Positions 1 to 7,511 are shown, numbered from the stretch's first letter. The stretch: 46,167 bases of DNA from Azonexus sp. (GCA_030691385.1 JAUYEI010000077.1:1-46167), one strand, 5' to 3'. Translations and numbers: made by a program. Notes: generated by a model not told the origin, from the letters alone.

Positions 1-123
1 GCCGGAGGCCCGAGCAGACGTGCCAGCCGCCGCGTCGCGCTGTCAGCCAACGGGTGAATCGCATCGAAGGCAGGGGAGCGCGGCAGACCAGACAGGGATG
101 AGCGGTCAGCTGAGGTTTCAAGG
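1..123 (-). repeat. Partial terminal-inverted-repeat element (copy 1)
   Basis: This is the reverse complement of part of the element at 26717-26951. Its terminus, read on the minus strand from 123, is CCTTGAAACCTCAGCTGACC, nearly identical to the left end of the 26717 copy. Internal sequence around 37-75 also matches; both copies would encode AIHPLADSAT in the same frame. The copy is cut by the window edge. No transposase is visible, so a non-autonomous element is inferred. Confidence 0.75.
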
Positions 124-136
124 TTGAAATGTGCCG

Positions 137-309
137 ATGAACACCGCGCTGCTCCTCCTCCCCGATTTTGCCCTGATCCTGCTCGGCACGACCATCCGGC
201 GCTGCCCTTGCTCGCCACCTCGTCGGCCTGCATCCTGGCCATGCGCATGGGTGGTGACGGCAAGAGCGTCGCCTGGCTGATTTCGGCGACAACGCTGAGC
301 GGACGCTGA
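137..309 (+). pseudogene. Remnant of an AEC-family (auxin efflux carrier) transporter
   Basis: Two pieces of a permease lie next to each other in different frames. From the ATG at 137 the sequence reads MNTALLLLPDFALILLG, typical of the first helix of AEC-family transporters. About 70 bases later a second frame reads TSSACILAMRMGGDGKSVAW and ends at a stop at 309; this resembles the conserved C-terminal region of the same family. Roughly 200 central residues are missing, so I read it as an internal deletion plus frameshift. It abuts the inverted-repeat element ending at 123, which may have promoted the deletion. Family recognition is from memory of conserved motifs, not a search. Confidence 0.55.
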
Positions 310-810
310 CTACCTTTTGACCGCCGGCTTCCGGGCCTTGGGCTTGGCGGCCTCCTCGGCGGCTGCGCTGGCGGCGACCTGGGCAGCGGCTTCGGCGCTG
401 TGCTGCATCTGCTCGCGCATCTGCTGCATCATCTGCCACGGCCACATGGCGGCGTCGGAAATGGGGCTGTTTTCCGGGTGGATCGCGCCCTGGAAGAAGT
501 TGGGCTGCGGGGCAACCGGGGCTTCCGGGGCGGCTTCCGGGCTCATAGACTTGGCCGCGTCCTTGGCCATCTTGCCCATGGCTTCAACGGCGCCGACCGT
601 CGTGCGCTGCATTTCGAGGCCCTGAATGGTCATCTGCAGCATCGACAGGTTCATGCGCAGCCAGCCTTCGACGGCCTTCATGTCCTTGATGCGTTTGTCG
701 AGCTCTTCAACGTCGAAAGTCGGGGCGACCATGCCGGGCAGCGAGAAGCCCATGTTGCCCCACATGCTGCGCATGAAATTGAGGGGGTCGTGTACTTGAT
801 TGTCGGACAT
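310..810 (-). CDS. phaM: PhaM-type polyhydroxyalkanoate granule regulatory protein
   Basis: Predicted 166-residue cytoplasmic protein of the PhaM family, which in Cupriavidus-type bacteria activates PHA synthase and links PHA granules to the nucleoid. The N-terminal half holds the family's hallmark stretch (FMRSMWGNMG, then LPGMVAPTFDVEELDKRIKD, then AVEGWLRMNLSMLQMTIQGL). The C-terminus is Ala-rich and ends in a basic KPKARKPAVKR tail like the DNA-binding tail of PhaM. I chose the start at 810 because AGGAGA lies 7 bases upstream; an in-frame ATG at 840 has no such site. It is divergent from the response regulator at 901. Its presence suggests PHA storage, although no pha synthesis gene is in this window. 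Confidence 0.85.
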   Translation of the reverse strand: MSDNQVHDPLNFMRSMWGNMGFSLPGMVAPTFDVEELDKRIKDMKAVEGWLRMNLSMLQMTIQGLEMQRTTVGAVEAMGKMAKDAAKSMSPEAAPEAPVAPQPNFFQGAIHPENSPISDAAMWPWQMMQQMREQMQHSAEAAAQVAASAAAEEAAKPKARKPAVKR

Positions 811-900
811 TTTGGTCTCCTTCTCGTTGTGTTTTGTCATCTTAAACCACTTAACCTATGCAAAATGATAAATTAGCGCCCTGTTGAATAAGGGGGGGCT

Positions 901-1563
901 ATGTTGAAACTGTTGGTGGTGGAAGATCACGCGCTCGTTCGCGAAGGCCTGGTCCGGCTGCTTGGCCAGGTCGAGCCGGGGGCCCAGGTGCAGGAGAGTG
1001 CGGATTTCGAAGCAGCGCTCAATGTGCTTGATAATGAAGGCGAATTCGATCTGGTCCTGCTCGATCTGGCCTTGCCCGGGATCGATGGTTTTGCCGGCCT
1101 CGACATCCTGCGTCGGCGTTACCCGGCGATGCCGGTCGCCGTCGTCTCGGCCTTCGACGATTTGCCGACCATCACCCGCGTGCTCAATCTCGGCGCCTCG
1201 GGCTTCATCCCCAAGGCGTTTTCCGGCGAGGCGCTGCTCTCGGCAGTGCGCGAAGTGCTGGCCGGCAACATCTTCCGGCCGACCGGTCAGTCCTCGTCGC
1301 AGCTCGATGACATGACACCCGTGCCGCCATCGAAATCAGGTGTGCGACCCGACGAAATCGGCCTGACCGATCGCCAGGGCCAGGTGCTCGCCCTCATGGT
1401 GCGGGGCATGTCGAATCGCGATATCGCTGACCAGCTAGGACTTTCCGAAGGCACCGTCAAGATCCACGCGACGGCGGTGTTCAAGGTGCTCGGCGTCAAT
1501 AGCCGGACCCAGGCGCTGGTCGCCGTCGCCCGTTACGGCATCGACTTCGAGAGCGTTTTTTGA
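901..1563 (+). CDS. LuxR/NarL-family response regulator
   Basis: A 220-residue two-component response regulator. The receiver domain spans residues 1-120, with acidic pocket E8/D9, phospho-acceptor D55 in VLLDLALPG, and the conserved lysine K105 in GFIPKAF. A NarL/FixJ helix-turn-helix spans about 153-215 (LTDRQGQVLALMVRGMSNRD, then IADQLGLSEGTVKIH). It is expected to bind DNA as a phosphorylated dimer. The convergent Cache histidine kinase at 1533-3626 overlaps its 3' end by 31 bp and is the obvious candidate partner, although convergent pairs are unusual for cognate partners. Target genes cannot be told from the sequence. Confidence 0.9.
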   Translation: MLKLLVVEDHALVREGLVRLLGQVEPGAQVQESADFEAALNVLDNEGEFDLVLLDLALPGIDGFAGLDILRRRYPAMPVAVVSAFDDLPTITRVLNLGASGFIPKAFSGEALLSAVREVLAGNIFRPTGQSSSQLDDMTPVPPSKSGVRPDEIGLTDRQGQVLALMVRGMSNRDIADQLGLSEGTVKIHATAVFKVLGVNSRTQALVAVARYGIDFESVF

Positions 1564-3626
1564 AGCTGGTTGAGTAGCGCCCGCAGCTTGGCCGGGCGCA
1601 CCGGTGCCGGCAGGGCATGGGCGCCGGCCGGCAGGGCCTGCCCGGCGGCCTCGACCAGCACGATGAGCGGCGTGCCGGGCGCCAACTCGGCACTGACCCT
1701 GCCGGCCAGATCGGCGTCGGTGATCAGCACGGTATTCTCCGGCGAGCGTTCCCCGTCGCGGCCATCGGTGGCGCTGACGGCATAGCCCCAGCCTTTAAGA
1801 AAGCCGATACAGGCCAGCATTTCATCCGAACTGCCGATGCAATGCACCCTGTCCGCCTTTTGCCCGGGACTTTCCTGTTGCTGGCCGACCATGCCCGGCG
1901 GGCTGCCGGGAACGCGCAGCGAAAAGGTGGTGCCCTCGCCGAGCCTCGAGCGCAGCGCGACCTGGATGTCGAGCGCACGCGCCAGCCGGTCGACGATGGA
2001 AAGCCCGAGGCCCAGCCCCTTGTTGTGTTCGCGGGCCGTGTTGCCGACCTGATAGAACTCGGCAAAGATCGCTGCCTGATGTTCCCTGGCAATGCCGATG
2101 CCGCTGTCGCGTACTTCGATCAACAGTTGCTCGCCGCGCCGCCGGGCCACGACGAGCACCCGGCCGCCCACCGGCGTGTAGCGCAAGGCATTGGAAACGA
2201 GATTGGCAACCATGCGGTCGAGCAGCAGCGGGTCGCTGTCCGCCCACCAGGGCGTGGGCCGGAAACGCAGCGTGATGTTGCGGTCGGCCGCGGCGCGCCG
2301 GAAGGAATTGGCCACCCGTTCGAAAACCGGCTGCAGCGGGAAAGGGCGGCGGTCCGGCTTGATCCCCGCGACATCGAGACGGGAAATGTCGAGCAGCGAG
2401 TCGAGCAGGTCGCCGAGCATGGCGGTGGACGCGGAAATCTGCTCGGCCAGTCGCGGCAACTCGCTCGGCGTGCCGCTGCGCACCTGATGCTGGAGGTCGG
2501 CGGAGAAGAGCGAAAGGGCGTGCAGCGGCTGCCGCAAGTCGTGGCTGGCGGCAGCGAGAAAGCGGCTCTTGGCCGCGTTGGCGCGTTCGGCGGCATCCTT
2601 TCGCCCGGCCAGTTCGATGGTCGCGGCGTGGATGCGCTCTTCAAGATGATCGTGGCTGGCCGCCAGTTCGTCGGTCATGATGGACATTTCGCGCACCTGG
2701 CGGCGGACGAGCAGGGCGCCGACGAGCAGGACGATGGTGACCAGGGTGCCCAGCGTGGCGAGTTCGACAAGCCGGGTCTGCCAGGCGGCGAGCAGCGTTT
2801 TTTCCGGAATGGCGGTGAGGATGCGCAGGTCGGAAAAGCCCGGAACGTCGGCTACCGAGACAAGCAGGCCATTGGTCTTGGCCAAACCGCTGGCCGGCAC
2901 CATGCCCCGCAACTTGCCATTGAACAGTGCCGTGCCGGCTTTGGCGCCGAGGACGGCTGATTGTCGGCTGATGTCGCTGGGCCGGCAGGAGGCAATGATT
3001 TCGCCACGGGCGTTGATCAGTACCGCTTCGAAATCGTCGGCCAGACGGTTCGGCCAGCAGAAGTCCTGCAGGTAAGCGGGCTCGATGGCGGCGAAGACAA
3101 CACCGGAGAAAACGCCATTGTCAGCGTTCAGACGCCGGCTGAGGGCATAGGTGTAGCGCCCGGAATTGTGGCCGACGTAGGGACCGAAGGTCGTCGCTTC
3201 GACGCCGCCTTCGAGGCTGACGAAATAGGGGCGGTCCTTGACGTTGATCTGCGGCGTCGGGAAATACGTGGAGATGAAGCGCTGGTTGCCGTGGCGATCG
3301 AAAACGATGAGGTCACGCAGTTGCGGCATCGAGCGCGAGTGGCGCTGGGCGATGTATTCCCAGCCTCGTGACGACGCCCACTTTTCCCAGTCGCGATGGG
3401 GGCCGGAAAGATCGCTCGCGGTGTCGCGCAACAGCACGTCGATGGCTTCAAAGGTACGTGCCGTGTGTTCGGCCATCATGATGCCGAAGTTCTGCAGGCG
3501 GCGCTCGCCGACTTCGAGATCTTTGTGGCGGACCAGCGCCAGGTCGACGACAAAGACAAAGAGAATGATCAGCGTGCCGGCCATGGCTGCCGTCAGGGCT
3601 AGGGTCTCGGGCTTTCTGGTCCGCAT
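1533..3626 (-). CDS. Membrane Cache-domain histidine kinase with degenerate C-terminal receiver
   Basis: A 697-residue sensor kinase. Residues about 9-32 form a transmembrane helix, 35-280 a periplasmic double-Cache-like sensor and 287-308 a second helix. The HisKA domain carries H362 in SHDLRQPLHAL. The ATPase domain shows the N box (NLVSNALRYTP, about 475-485), DSGIGIA (507-513) and GLGLGLSIVD (537-546). A C-terminal stretch (about 590-697) looks like a degraded receiver with D637 in LITDADL, lacking a clean acidic pair. I chose the ATG at 3626 because it follows the methyltransferase stop by 5 bases and directly precedes the first helix; the upstream extension would overlap that gene. The 3' end overlaps the convergent response regulator. 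Confidence 0.85.
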   Translation of the reverse strand: MRTRKPETLALTAAMAGTLIILFVFVVDLALVRHKDLEVGERRLQNFGIMMAEHTARTFEAIDVLLRDTASDLSGPHRDWEKWASSRGWEYIAQRHSRSMPQLRDLIVFDRHGNQRFISTYFPTPQINVKDRPYFVSLEGGVEATTFGPYVGHNSGRYTYALSRRLNADNGVFSGVVFAAIEPAYLQDFCWPNRLADDFEAVLINARGEIIASCRPSDISRQSAVLGAKAGTALFNGKLRGMVPASGLAKTNGLLVSVADVPGFSDLRILTAIPEKTLLAAWQTRLVELATLGTLVTIVLLVGALLVRRQVREMSIMTDELAASHDHLEERIHAATIELAGRKDAAERANAAKSRFLAAASHDLRQPLHALSLFSADLQHQVRSGTPSELPRLAEQISASTAMLGDLLDSLLDISRLDVAGIKPDRRPFPLQPVFERVANSFRRAAADRNITLRFRPTPWWADSDPLLLDRMVANLVSNALRYTPVGGRVLVVARRRGEQLLIEVRDSGIGIAREHQAAIFAEFYQVGNTAREHNKGLGLGLSIVDRLARALDIQVALRSRLGEGTTFSLRVPGSPPGMVGQQQESPGQKADRVHCIGSSDEMLACIGFLKGWGYAVSATDGRDGERSPENTVLITDADLAGRVSAELAPGTPLIVLVEAAGQALPAGAHALPAPVRPAKLRALLNQLQKTLSKSMP

Positions 3627-3631
3627 TCTGG

Positions 3632-4381
3632 CTAGAGCTGGTAGCAGTAGAGCGGACGGGACGGCGTGCAATCGACGTCGATGATGCGATCCGGCGTCCG
3701 GCCGGGGACAGGAAAACTGTTGCTGATGAAGAGACTGCCCGGCGCCATTTCCGCTTTGACCTTTTCCCATAGTTTGGGCATGGGCGCCGGGGAGAGAAAG
3801 GCGTAAACCACATCGTAATCGCCCAGCTTCGCCTGCCAGAGATCGTCCCAGCGCCAGCGGATATTGGTGCGACCGATGCTGAAAAAGAGACCCAGCAGCC
3901 AGGTCAGCGGCGCGTTTTCATAACCGGTGAAATGGCTGTCGGGCAGCGCGTCGGCGAGTGGTACGGTGGTGCTGCCCAGCCCGGCGCCGAGGTCGAGAAA
4001 ACGGCTCGGGCCGCGGTCGACGAGCAGGTCGGCCAGGGCGGCGACCGTCTGCTTGTTGGACAGGTAGAGCGGCACCTGTCCGGACAGCGCGCCGCGAAAG
4101 ACGAGGAGCAGGCCGATGGCGGCGAGCAGGAACAAGAGCGGATCGATGGCCAGCCCGTAGGTGTACCAGACCAGCGGCATGAAGCCGCCGTGGATGACGC
4201 GCCACCACCAGGGCTGGCGCGAAACCGTGGCAAAAAACAGGGCGACGCCGCCGATGGCCAGGCTGGTTTCCAGCCACGGCATGGCTTCGGCTTTCCAGCC
4301 GAAATAAGGCCAGGCGATGGAGAGAACAAGGATGACAGCCGCCCCTTGCAGGGCGAACTGGCGTTTCGGCGTTGAATTCAT
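3632..4381 (-). CDS. Membrane-anchored class I SAM-dependent methyltransferase
   Basis: A 249-residue protein with an N-terminal half of hydrophobic helices (around residues 8-30, 36-53 and 60-95) followed by a soluble methyltransferase domain. Motif I reads FLDLGAGLGSTTVPLADALP at about residue 134, which is the SAM-binding glycine loop. Its substrate is unknown; the family includes many proteins annotated only as class I methyltransferase. It lies 5 bases upstream of the histidine kinase start and is probably co-transcribed, so it may belong to the same signalling operon, perhaps modifying an envelope component or a receptor. That link is inference. Confidence 0.75.
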   Translation of the reverse strand: MNSTPKRQFALQGAAVILVLSIAWPYFGWKAEAMPWLETSLAIGGVALFFATVSRQPWWWRVIHGGFMPLVWYTYGLAIDPLLFLLAAIGLLLVFRGALSGQVPLYLSNKQTVAALADLLVDRGPSRFLDLGAGLGSTTVPLADALPDSHFTGYENAPLTWLLGLFFSIGRTNIRWRWDDLWQAKLGDYDVVYAFLSPAPMPKLWEKVKAEMAPGSLFISNSFPVPGRTPDRIIDVDCTPSRPLYCYQL

Positions 4382-4521
4382 CCGCCGATTTTATGCGATC
4401 AGCGCGGAACTCGCCCTTTCTCTTGCGGGACGAGTGTGTACAGCCAGAGGGCTCAGCGAGCGAGGGGGATGGAATACGCCGGGTTGGAATGGTTTGCCGG
4501 GAAAGCCGCCAACCGCAACGG

Positions 4522-4558
4522 TTTCAAATTTGGCCGAAATTTCCGGTTGACCGTGGGA
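4522..4558 (+). repeat. 37-bp dispersed motif, copy A
   Basis: Matches the consensus seen nine times in the window: TTTCAAATTTGGCC, A/T tract, CCGGTTGACCGTGGGA. It is intergenic. Nearest relatives are 21768-21804 and 40466-40502. Confidence 0.9.
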
Positions 4559-4615
4559 CTGCTAGAAACACTGATCCTCCCGGATTTTGGGGGCGGCAAA
4601 TCTCATTGGCCCGCC

Positions 4616-4768
4616 GAAATCGTGGTCTGTCCCCTATTATTATTGTCCCCTATTATTATTGACGTATTGACGGGCTCAATCGCCGCATTTGACTTTAAAA
4701 TTAGTGAATAATAGGGGACAGACCACGGTTTTTGGCGCGCTGAAACAGTAGTCTGCCCCCTATTATTC
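4616..4768. repeat. REP-like inverted repeat cluster
   Basis: The sequence GTGGTCTGTCCCCTATTATT at 4622-4641 is followed by its exact reverse complement at 4707-4726, giving a large potential hairpin. A shortened direct extension (TGTCCCCTATTATTATT) follows the first copy and a diverged third copy (AGTCTGCCCCCTATTATT) sits at 4750-4767. Two more exact copies occur at 5208-5230 and 5320-5342. Similar GTGGTCTGTCCCC sequences are known to me as REP-type repeats mobilised by REP-associated tyrosine transposases, but no such transposase is in this window. Confidence 0.65.
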
Positions 4769-4849
4769 AGTCGATGGCGTTTTTGCCATAGATTCTCAGG
4801 GCATCAGCATACGGAGCGGGTGAGTTAATGTCGAGTGGGTGCAACGTGT

Positions 4850-5200
4850 TTCAAGCGAGTTGCCGCAACGCCTCCCGTCGGCCAGCCACCTTCGCCGCCG
4901 CCTCGCTGCGCACCGGCCCAAACCCGCGTACCTCGGCTGGCCAGTTGGCGAGTGCCACGAGTTCCGGGTTCGGGCTGTGCCCGACGATGAAGTCGAGGTC
5001 GCTTTCGTAGCCGGCGAGTAGCTGGCGGTCCAGCTTGTTTTCCTGGCTGTTTTTCCACGGATCGAGCCAGCTACCGCGCCAGTGGCGGGCTTTGGCCATG
5101 ATCCCGAATGCCGGCAGCACCCAGGCGCCGAAGCGGATTTTCTTCGGGCGGCCGCCCGGGCCGGGGCGGCTCAGTCCGGGTGGGGCGAGGTGGAAGCTCA
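4850..5200 (-). pseudogene. Duplicated 3' fragment of the indolepyruvate oxidoreductase gene
   Basis: This 351-bp segment is nearly identical to 8276-8626, the end of the oxidoreductase gene, in the same orientation. I see only a handful of base differences (for example near 4919, 4987 and 5149). It begins one base before the stop codon and encodes the last 116 residues, starting around SFHLAPPGLSRPGPGGRPKK. It has no start region and cannot be a functional enzyme. Together with the genuine 3' end it brackets the ECF/cytochrome block as direct repeats. Confidence 0.9.
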
Positions 5201-5345
5201 CGCCGAAACCGTGGTCTGTCCCCTATTATTGCTCAGGCGCCGAAGCGGATTTTCTTCGGGCGGCCGTCCGGGCCGATGCGGCTCAGTCCGGGCGGGGCGA
5301 GGTGGAAGCTCACGCCGAAACCGTGGTCTGTCCCCTATTATTGCT
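5122..5345. repeat. Two-copy tandem repeat, 112-bp period
   Basis: Starting with CAGGCGCCGAAGCGG at 5122 and again at 5234, a 112-bp unit is present twice. Each unit holds about 80 bases of the oxidoreductase fragment followed by CGCCGAAACCGTGGTCTGTC and CCCTATTATTGCT, the REP-like sequence. The copies differ at a few bases. The junction between gene fragment and REP-like sequence is identical in both, so the tandem duplication followed that fusion. Confidence 0.85.
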
Positions 5346-5383
5346 TCCAAGATTGCAGCGCTACACTAGCGGCGGGCAGCCAG

Positions 5384-5408
5384 GGAACATTCTCCTGCGC
5401 GGTTCGTT
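5384..5408 (+). promoter_or_regulatory. Candidate ECF-sigma promoter of the sigma operon
   Basis: GGAACATT, 11 bases, then TTCGTT, ending 36 bases upstream of the sigma start codon. GGAAC is the classic -35 of RpoE-like ECF factors. The identical bipartite sequence with identical spacing occurs at 6939-6963 before the His-rich gene, which supports autoregulation. Confidence 0.7.
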
Positions 5409-5444
5409 TCAGGAAGAAGTAGGCAAAAGAGAATAGCGTAGCGG

Positions 5445-6029
5445 ATGACAACGAGGACGGACGATGCAGAAGACGAACGACTGGCCGCCCAGGCACAAAC
5501 GGGTGACCGGCAGGCCTTTACCCTGCTGGTACGGCGTTACCAGGAACGCGTGTTTCGCTTCATCCTGCGCATGAGCGGTGCCCGCGACGAAGCCATGGAC
5601 CTGACGCAGGAGACTTTCATGAAGGCCTATCAGGCCTTGCCCGCCTGGCGGCCGGAGGCGCGCTTCGGCACCTGGCTGTTCCAGATCGCGCGCAACGTTA
5701 CGCTCGATCTCCTGCGCCGCCGCCGCACCGTCGAGTTCATCCCGCTCGACACCGGCCTGCCGGATGGCGCAGCCCTCGACCCGCAGGACGCCGCACCGCT
5801 GCCGGAGGAGCAACTAGCGGATAAGCAGCGCATTCAGCTGCTGGAGCGCGCCTTATGCGAACTACCCGTCGAGCAGCGCGAAATCCTGCTGCTGCGCGAA
5901 CTGGAGAACATGAGCTACGCCGATATTGCGGCGATGCTAAATATCGAGGCTGGCACGGTGAAATCGCGTCTCGCGCGCGCCCGTGTCGCCGTCCTTGCCC
6001 ACTATCGACACCACGCCGGGGAGAAATGA
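5445..6029 (+). CDS. ECF-family RNA polymerase sigma factor (RpoE-like)
   Basis: A 194-residue ECF sigma factor. Region 2 spans about residues 22-95 (VRRYQERVFRFILRMSG, DLTQETFMKAYQ, FGTWLFQIARNVTLDLLRRR), which recognises the -10 element. Region 4 spans about 130-185 (LCELPVEQREILLLRELENM, then SYADIAAMLNIEAGTVKSRL), which reads the -35. The operon continues with an anti-sigma factor one base after its stop and a CnrX-like periplasmic protein. This order parallels metal-responsive systems such as CnrYXH, so an envelope metal or stress signal is a reasonable inference. The GGAACATT-N11-TTCGTT element upstream suggests positive autoregulation. Confidence 0.92.
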   Translation: MTTRTDDAEDERLAAQAQTGDRQAFTLLVRRYQERVFRFILRMSGARDEAMDLTQETFMKAYQALPAWRPEARFGTWLFQIARNVTLDLLRRRRTVEFIPLDTGLPDGAALDPQDAAPLPEEQLADKQRIQLLERALCELPVEQREILLLRELENMSYADIAAMLNIEAGTVKSRLARARVAVLAHYRHHAGEK

Positions 6030-6030
6030 A

Positions 6031-6477
6031 ATGACCGCACACGCACCGGACATGGCGACCCTGTCCGCCTATCTCGACGGGGAACTCGGCATCAGCGAAC
6101 GCCGGCAACTCGACGCCCATCTCGCTACGTGCAGGCCGTGTGCCTTGCAACTGGCCGCGCTGCAAGCGCTTGCGGCGGACTTCGCCAAGCTGCCGCAGGA
6201 AAACCTCGGCTTCGATCTTGCGGGGGTGATCGAGGGCCGGCTCGCCGTCGCCCCACGCCCGCGTGGCAAGCCACGTACCGCACGCTGGTGGGGGCTGCTG
6301 CCGGTTTCGCTCGGTGCGGCGGCCTCCATTGCACTCGGCGTCGGCATGGGCTCGGCGCTGTTCGGTGGCGCAGCAGTCACGCCGCGCGTCACGGCGATGA
6401 GCGTATTCGACACCCTGCCGCCGGGCGGTCTGTGTCTCGGTGCGGAGTCCTGCTACGGCAAGGGAGCAAGAAAATGA
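6031..6477 (+). CDS. Anti-sigma factor, zinc-binding (ZAS-type), single membrane span
   Basis: A 148-residue membrane anti-sigma factor. The N-terminal cytoplasmic domain has the zinc-associated anti-sigma motif HLATCRPC (H30, C34, C37), preceded by the typical LSAYLDGELG. A single transmembrane helix lies at about 89-112 (WGLLPVSLGAAASIALGVGM). The short C-terminus is probably periplasmic and holds two cysteines near the end (GGLCLGAESCYG). The start at 6031 was chosen because it lies directly after the sigma stop with GGGAGAAATGA in front, rather than an upstream in-frame start inside the sigma gene. It should hold the sigma factor inactive until a periplasmic signal arrives. Confidence 0.85.
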   Translation: MTAHAPDMATLSAYLDGELGISERRQLDAHLATCRPCALQLAALQALAADFAKLPQENLGFDLAGVIEGRLAVAPRPRGKPRTARWWGLLPVSLGAAASIALGVGMGSALFGGAAVTPRVTAMSVFDTLPPGGLCLGAESCYGKGARK

Positions 6478-6917
6478 AACCTACCTTGATGCGCGCCCTG
6501 CTGGCCGTTTCGTTGCTCATCAATATTGGCGTGCTTGGCGCCGTTGCCTACCGCGCGCTGAACAGCGAAAGCTTTCCTGGCCTGCCGCGCTATCTGCAAC
6601 TGAGCGACGAACAGGTGCGTCACTGGCACGCCTCGGAACAGGATTTCCTCGTGCAGCTCAGCGCCAGCGCAGAAGCCATCCGCGGGCATCGCGGCCGCAT
6701 GATCCATGCGATTTTCGCCGACACGCCCGACCCAGCGTTGATCGACGCCGAACGCACCGCGATTGCGCACTTGCAGGACGAGCAGCAAAAACGGGTGATC
6801 CAGCAACTGCTGCGCGAACGCGAACTACTCTCCTCGGCGCAGCGCGCAAAACTGGCGCAACTGCTGCTCGACCAGCCCGCCGGGCAGTCGGCCATCGAGC
6901 TTTTGCACCGCGATTGA
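6474..6917 (+). CDS. Periplasmic metal-sensor-like protein (CnrX/ZraP/CpxP-like)
   Basis: A 147-residue protein with one N-terminal hydrophobic segment (about residues 6-27) that acts as signal anchor, then an all-helical periplasmic domain rich in Gln, Arg and Glu (LQLSDEQVRHWHASEQDFLV, EAIRGHRGRMIHAIF, RERELLSSAQRAKLAQLLL). This resembles CnrX and the Spy/CpxP/ZraP superfamily, which sense metals or bind misfolded proteins. Several histidines (HWHAS, GHRGRMIHA) are candidate metal ligands. The start codon overlaps the anti-sigma stop (ATGA), so the genes are translationally coupled. The role as upstream sensor for the anti-sigma factor is inferred from operon order. Confidence 0.75.
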   Translation: MKPTLMRALLAVSLLINIGVLGAVAYRALNSESFPGLPRYLQLSDEQVRHWHASEQDFLVQLSASAEAIRGHRGRMIHAIFADTPDPALIDAERTAIAHLQDEQQKRVIQQLLRERELLSSAQRAKLAQLLLDQPAGQSAIELLHRD

Positions 6918-6938
6918 CGTGCGATCAACACGCAGCGC

Positions 6939-6963
6939 GGAACATTTTTCGCCGCCATTCGTT
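6939..6963 (+). promoter_or_regulatory. Candidate ECF-sigma promoter of the His-rich gene
   Basis: GGAACATT, 11 bases, TTCGTT: identical half-sites and spacing to 5384-5408. It lies 59 bases upstream of the ATG at 7023. It is best explained as a target of the adjacent ECF sigma factor. Confidence 0.7.
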
Positions 6964-7022
6964 GAAACGGGAAGGCAGGCAAGCGCCGGCCCCTTCAACC
7001 ATCTGACTGGAGAATCGAGAAC

Positions 7023-7511
7023 ATGAAACGAAACATCCTGACCGTCTTGGCAGTGCTTTCCCTGAGTGCCGGCGGATCGGCCCTCGCCGCGAATAACGCG
7101 GCGCATGACCACAGCCACGATCACGGCGGGAAACCAGCGACCCTGCAACTCAATGCTGGCAAGAAATGGGAAACCGATGCGCCGCTGCGCAAGGCGATCG
7201 GCGAGATTCGCCAGTCGATGGCAGCATCGCTCGATGCCATCCACAACAACCGCCTGCCGGCAAAAGACTACGGCACCCTTGCGCACAAGGTAGAAAGCGC
7301 CGTCGGCGATATCGTGGCCAACTGCAAGCTGGGAACGCAGGCAGACGAACAACTGCACATCATCATCGCCGACCTGCTCGCCGGCGCGGAGCAGATGACC
7401 GGCAAGGTGAAAAAGGCCAAGCCCAGGGATGGCGCCGTCAAGGTCATCGTCGCGCTGGACAAGTACGGCAGGCATTTCGACGACCCCGGCTACCAGCCAT
7501 TCAAGCACTGA
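7023..7511 (+). CDS. Exported His-rich protein of unknown function, likely ECF regulon member
   Basis: A 162-residue protein with a clear signal peptide (MKRNILTVLAVLSLSAGGSA, cleavage near ALA-ANN). The mature N-terminus has HDHSHDHGG, a likely metal-binding cluster. The rest is predicted helical (PLRKAIGEIRQSMAASLDAI, then VESAVGDIVANCKL with one Cys, then DEQLHIIIADLLAGAEQM) and ends HFDDPGYQPFKH. I do not recognise a named family with certainty. Its upstream promoter matches that of the ECF sigma operon, so it is probably the main output of that system. A periplasmic metal buffer or chaperone is a reasonable guess. The start is supported by GAGAATCGAGAAC just upstream. Confidence 0.75.
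   Translation: MKRNILTVLAVLSLSAGGSALAANNAAHDHSHDHGGKPATLQLNAGKKWETDAPLRKAIGEIRQSMAASLDAIHNNRLPAKDYGTLAHKVESAVGDIVANCKLGTQADEQLHIIIADLLAGAEQMTGKVKKAKPRDGAVKVIVALDKYGRHFDDPGYQPFKH

Larger units (their letters stand above)
4382..5444. other. Gene-free, repeat-rich region
   Basis: About 1.06 kb between the methyltransferase and the ECF sigma gene with no credible intact gene. It holds one 37-bp dispersed motif (4522-4558), several REP-like sequences sharing GTGGTCTGTCCCCTATTATT (4616-4768, 5208-5230, 5320-5342), a copy of the last 351 bases of the indolepyruvate oxidoreductase gene (4850-5200), a two-copy 112-bp tandem repeat (5122-5345) and an ECF promoter (5384-5408). Open frames here are fragments or readings of repeats. 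Confidence 0.8.

Noticed and set aside
1617..2960. A 447-codon plus-strand frame opposite the first histidine kinase.
   Set aside because: Antisense shadow of a well-supported kinase; composition typical of GC-rich third-position bias.
4851..5201. A 116-codon frame that might be read as a small gene.
   Set aside because: It is the duplicated C-terminal end of the oxidoreductase, without its own start region.
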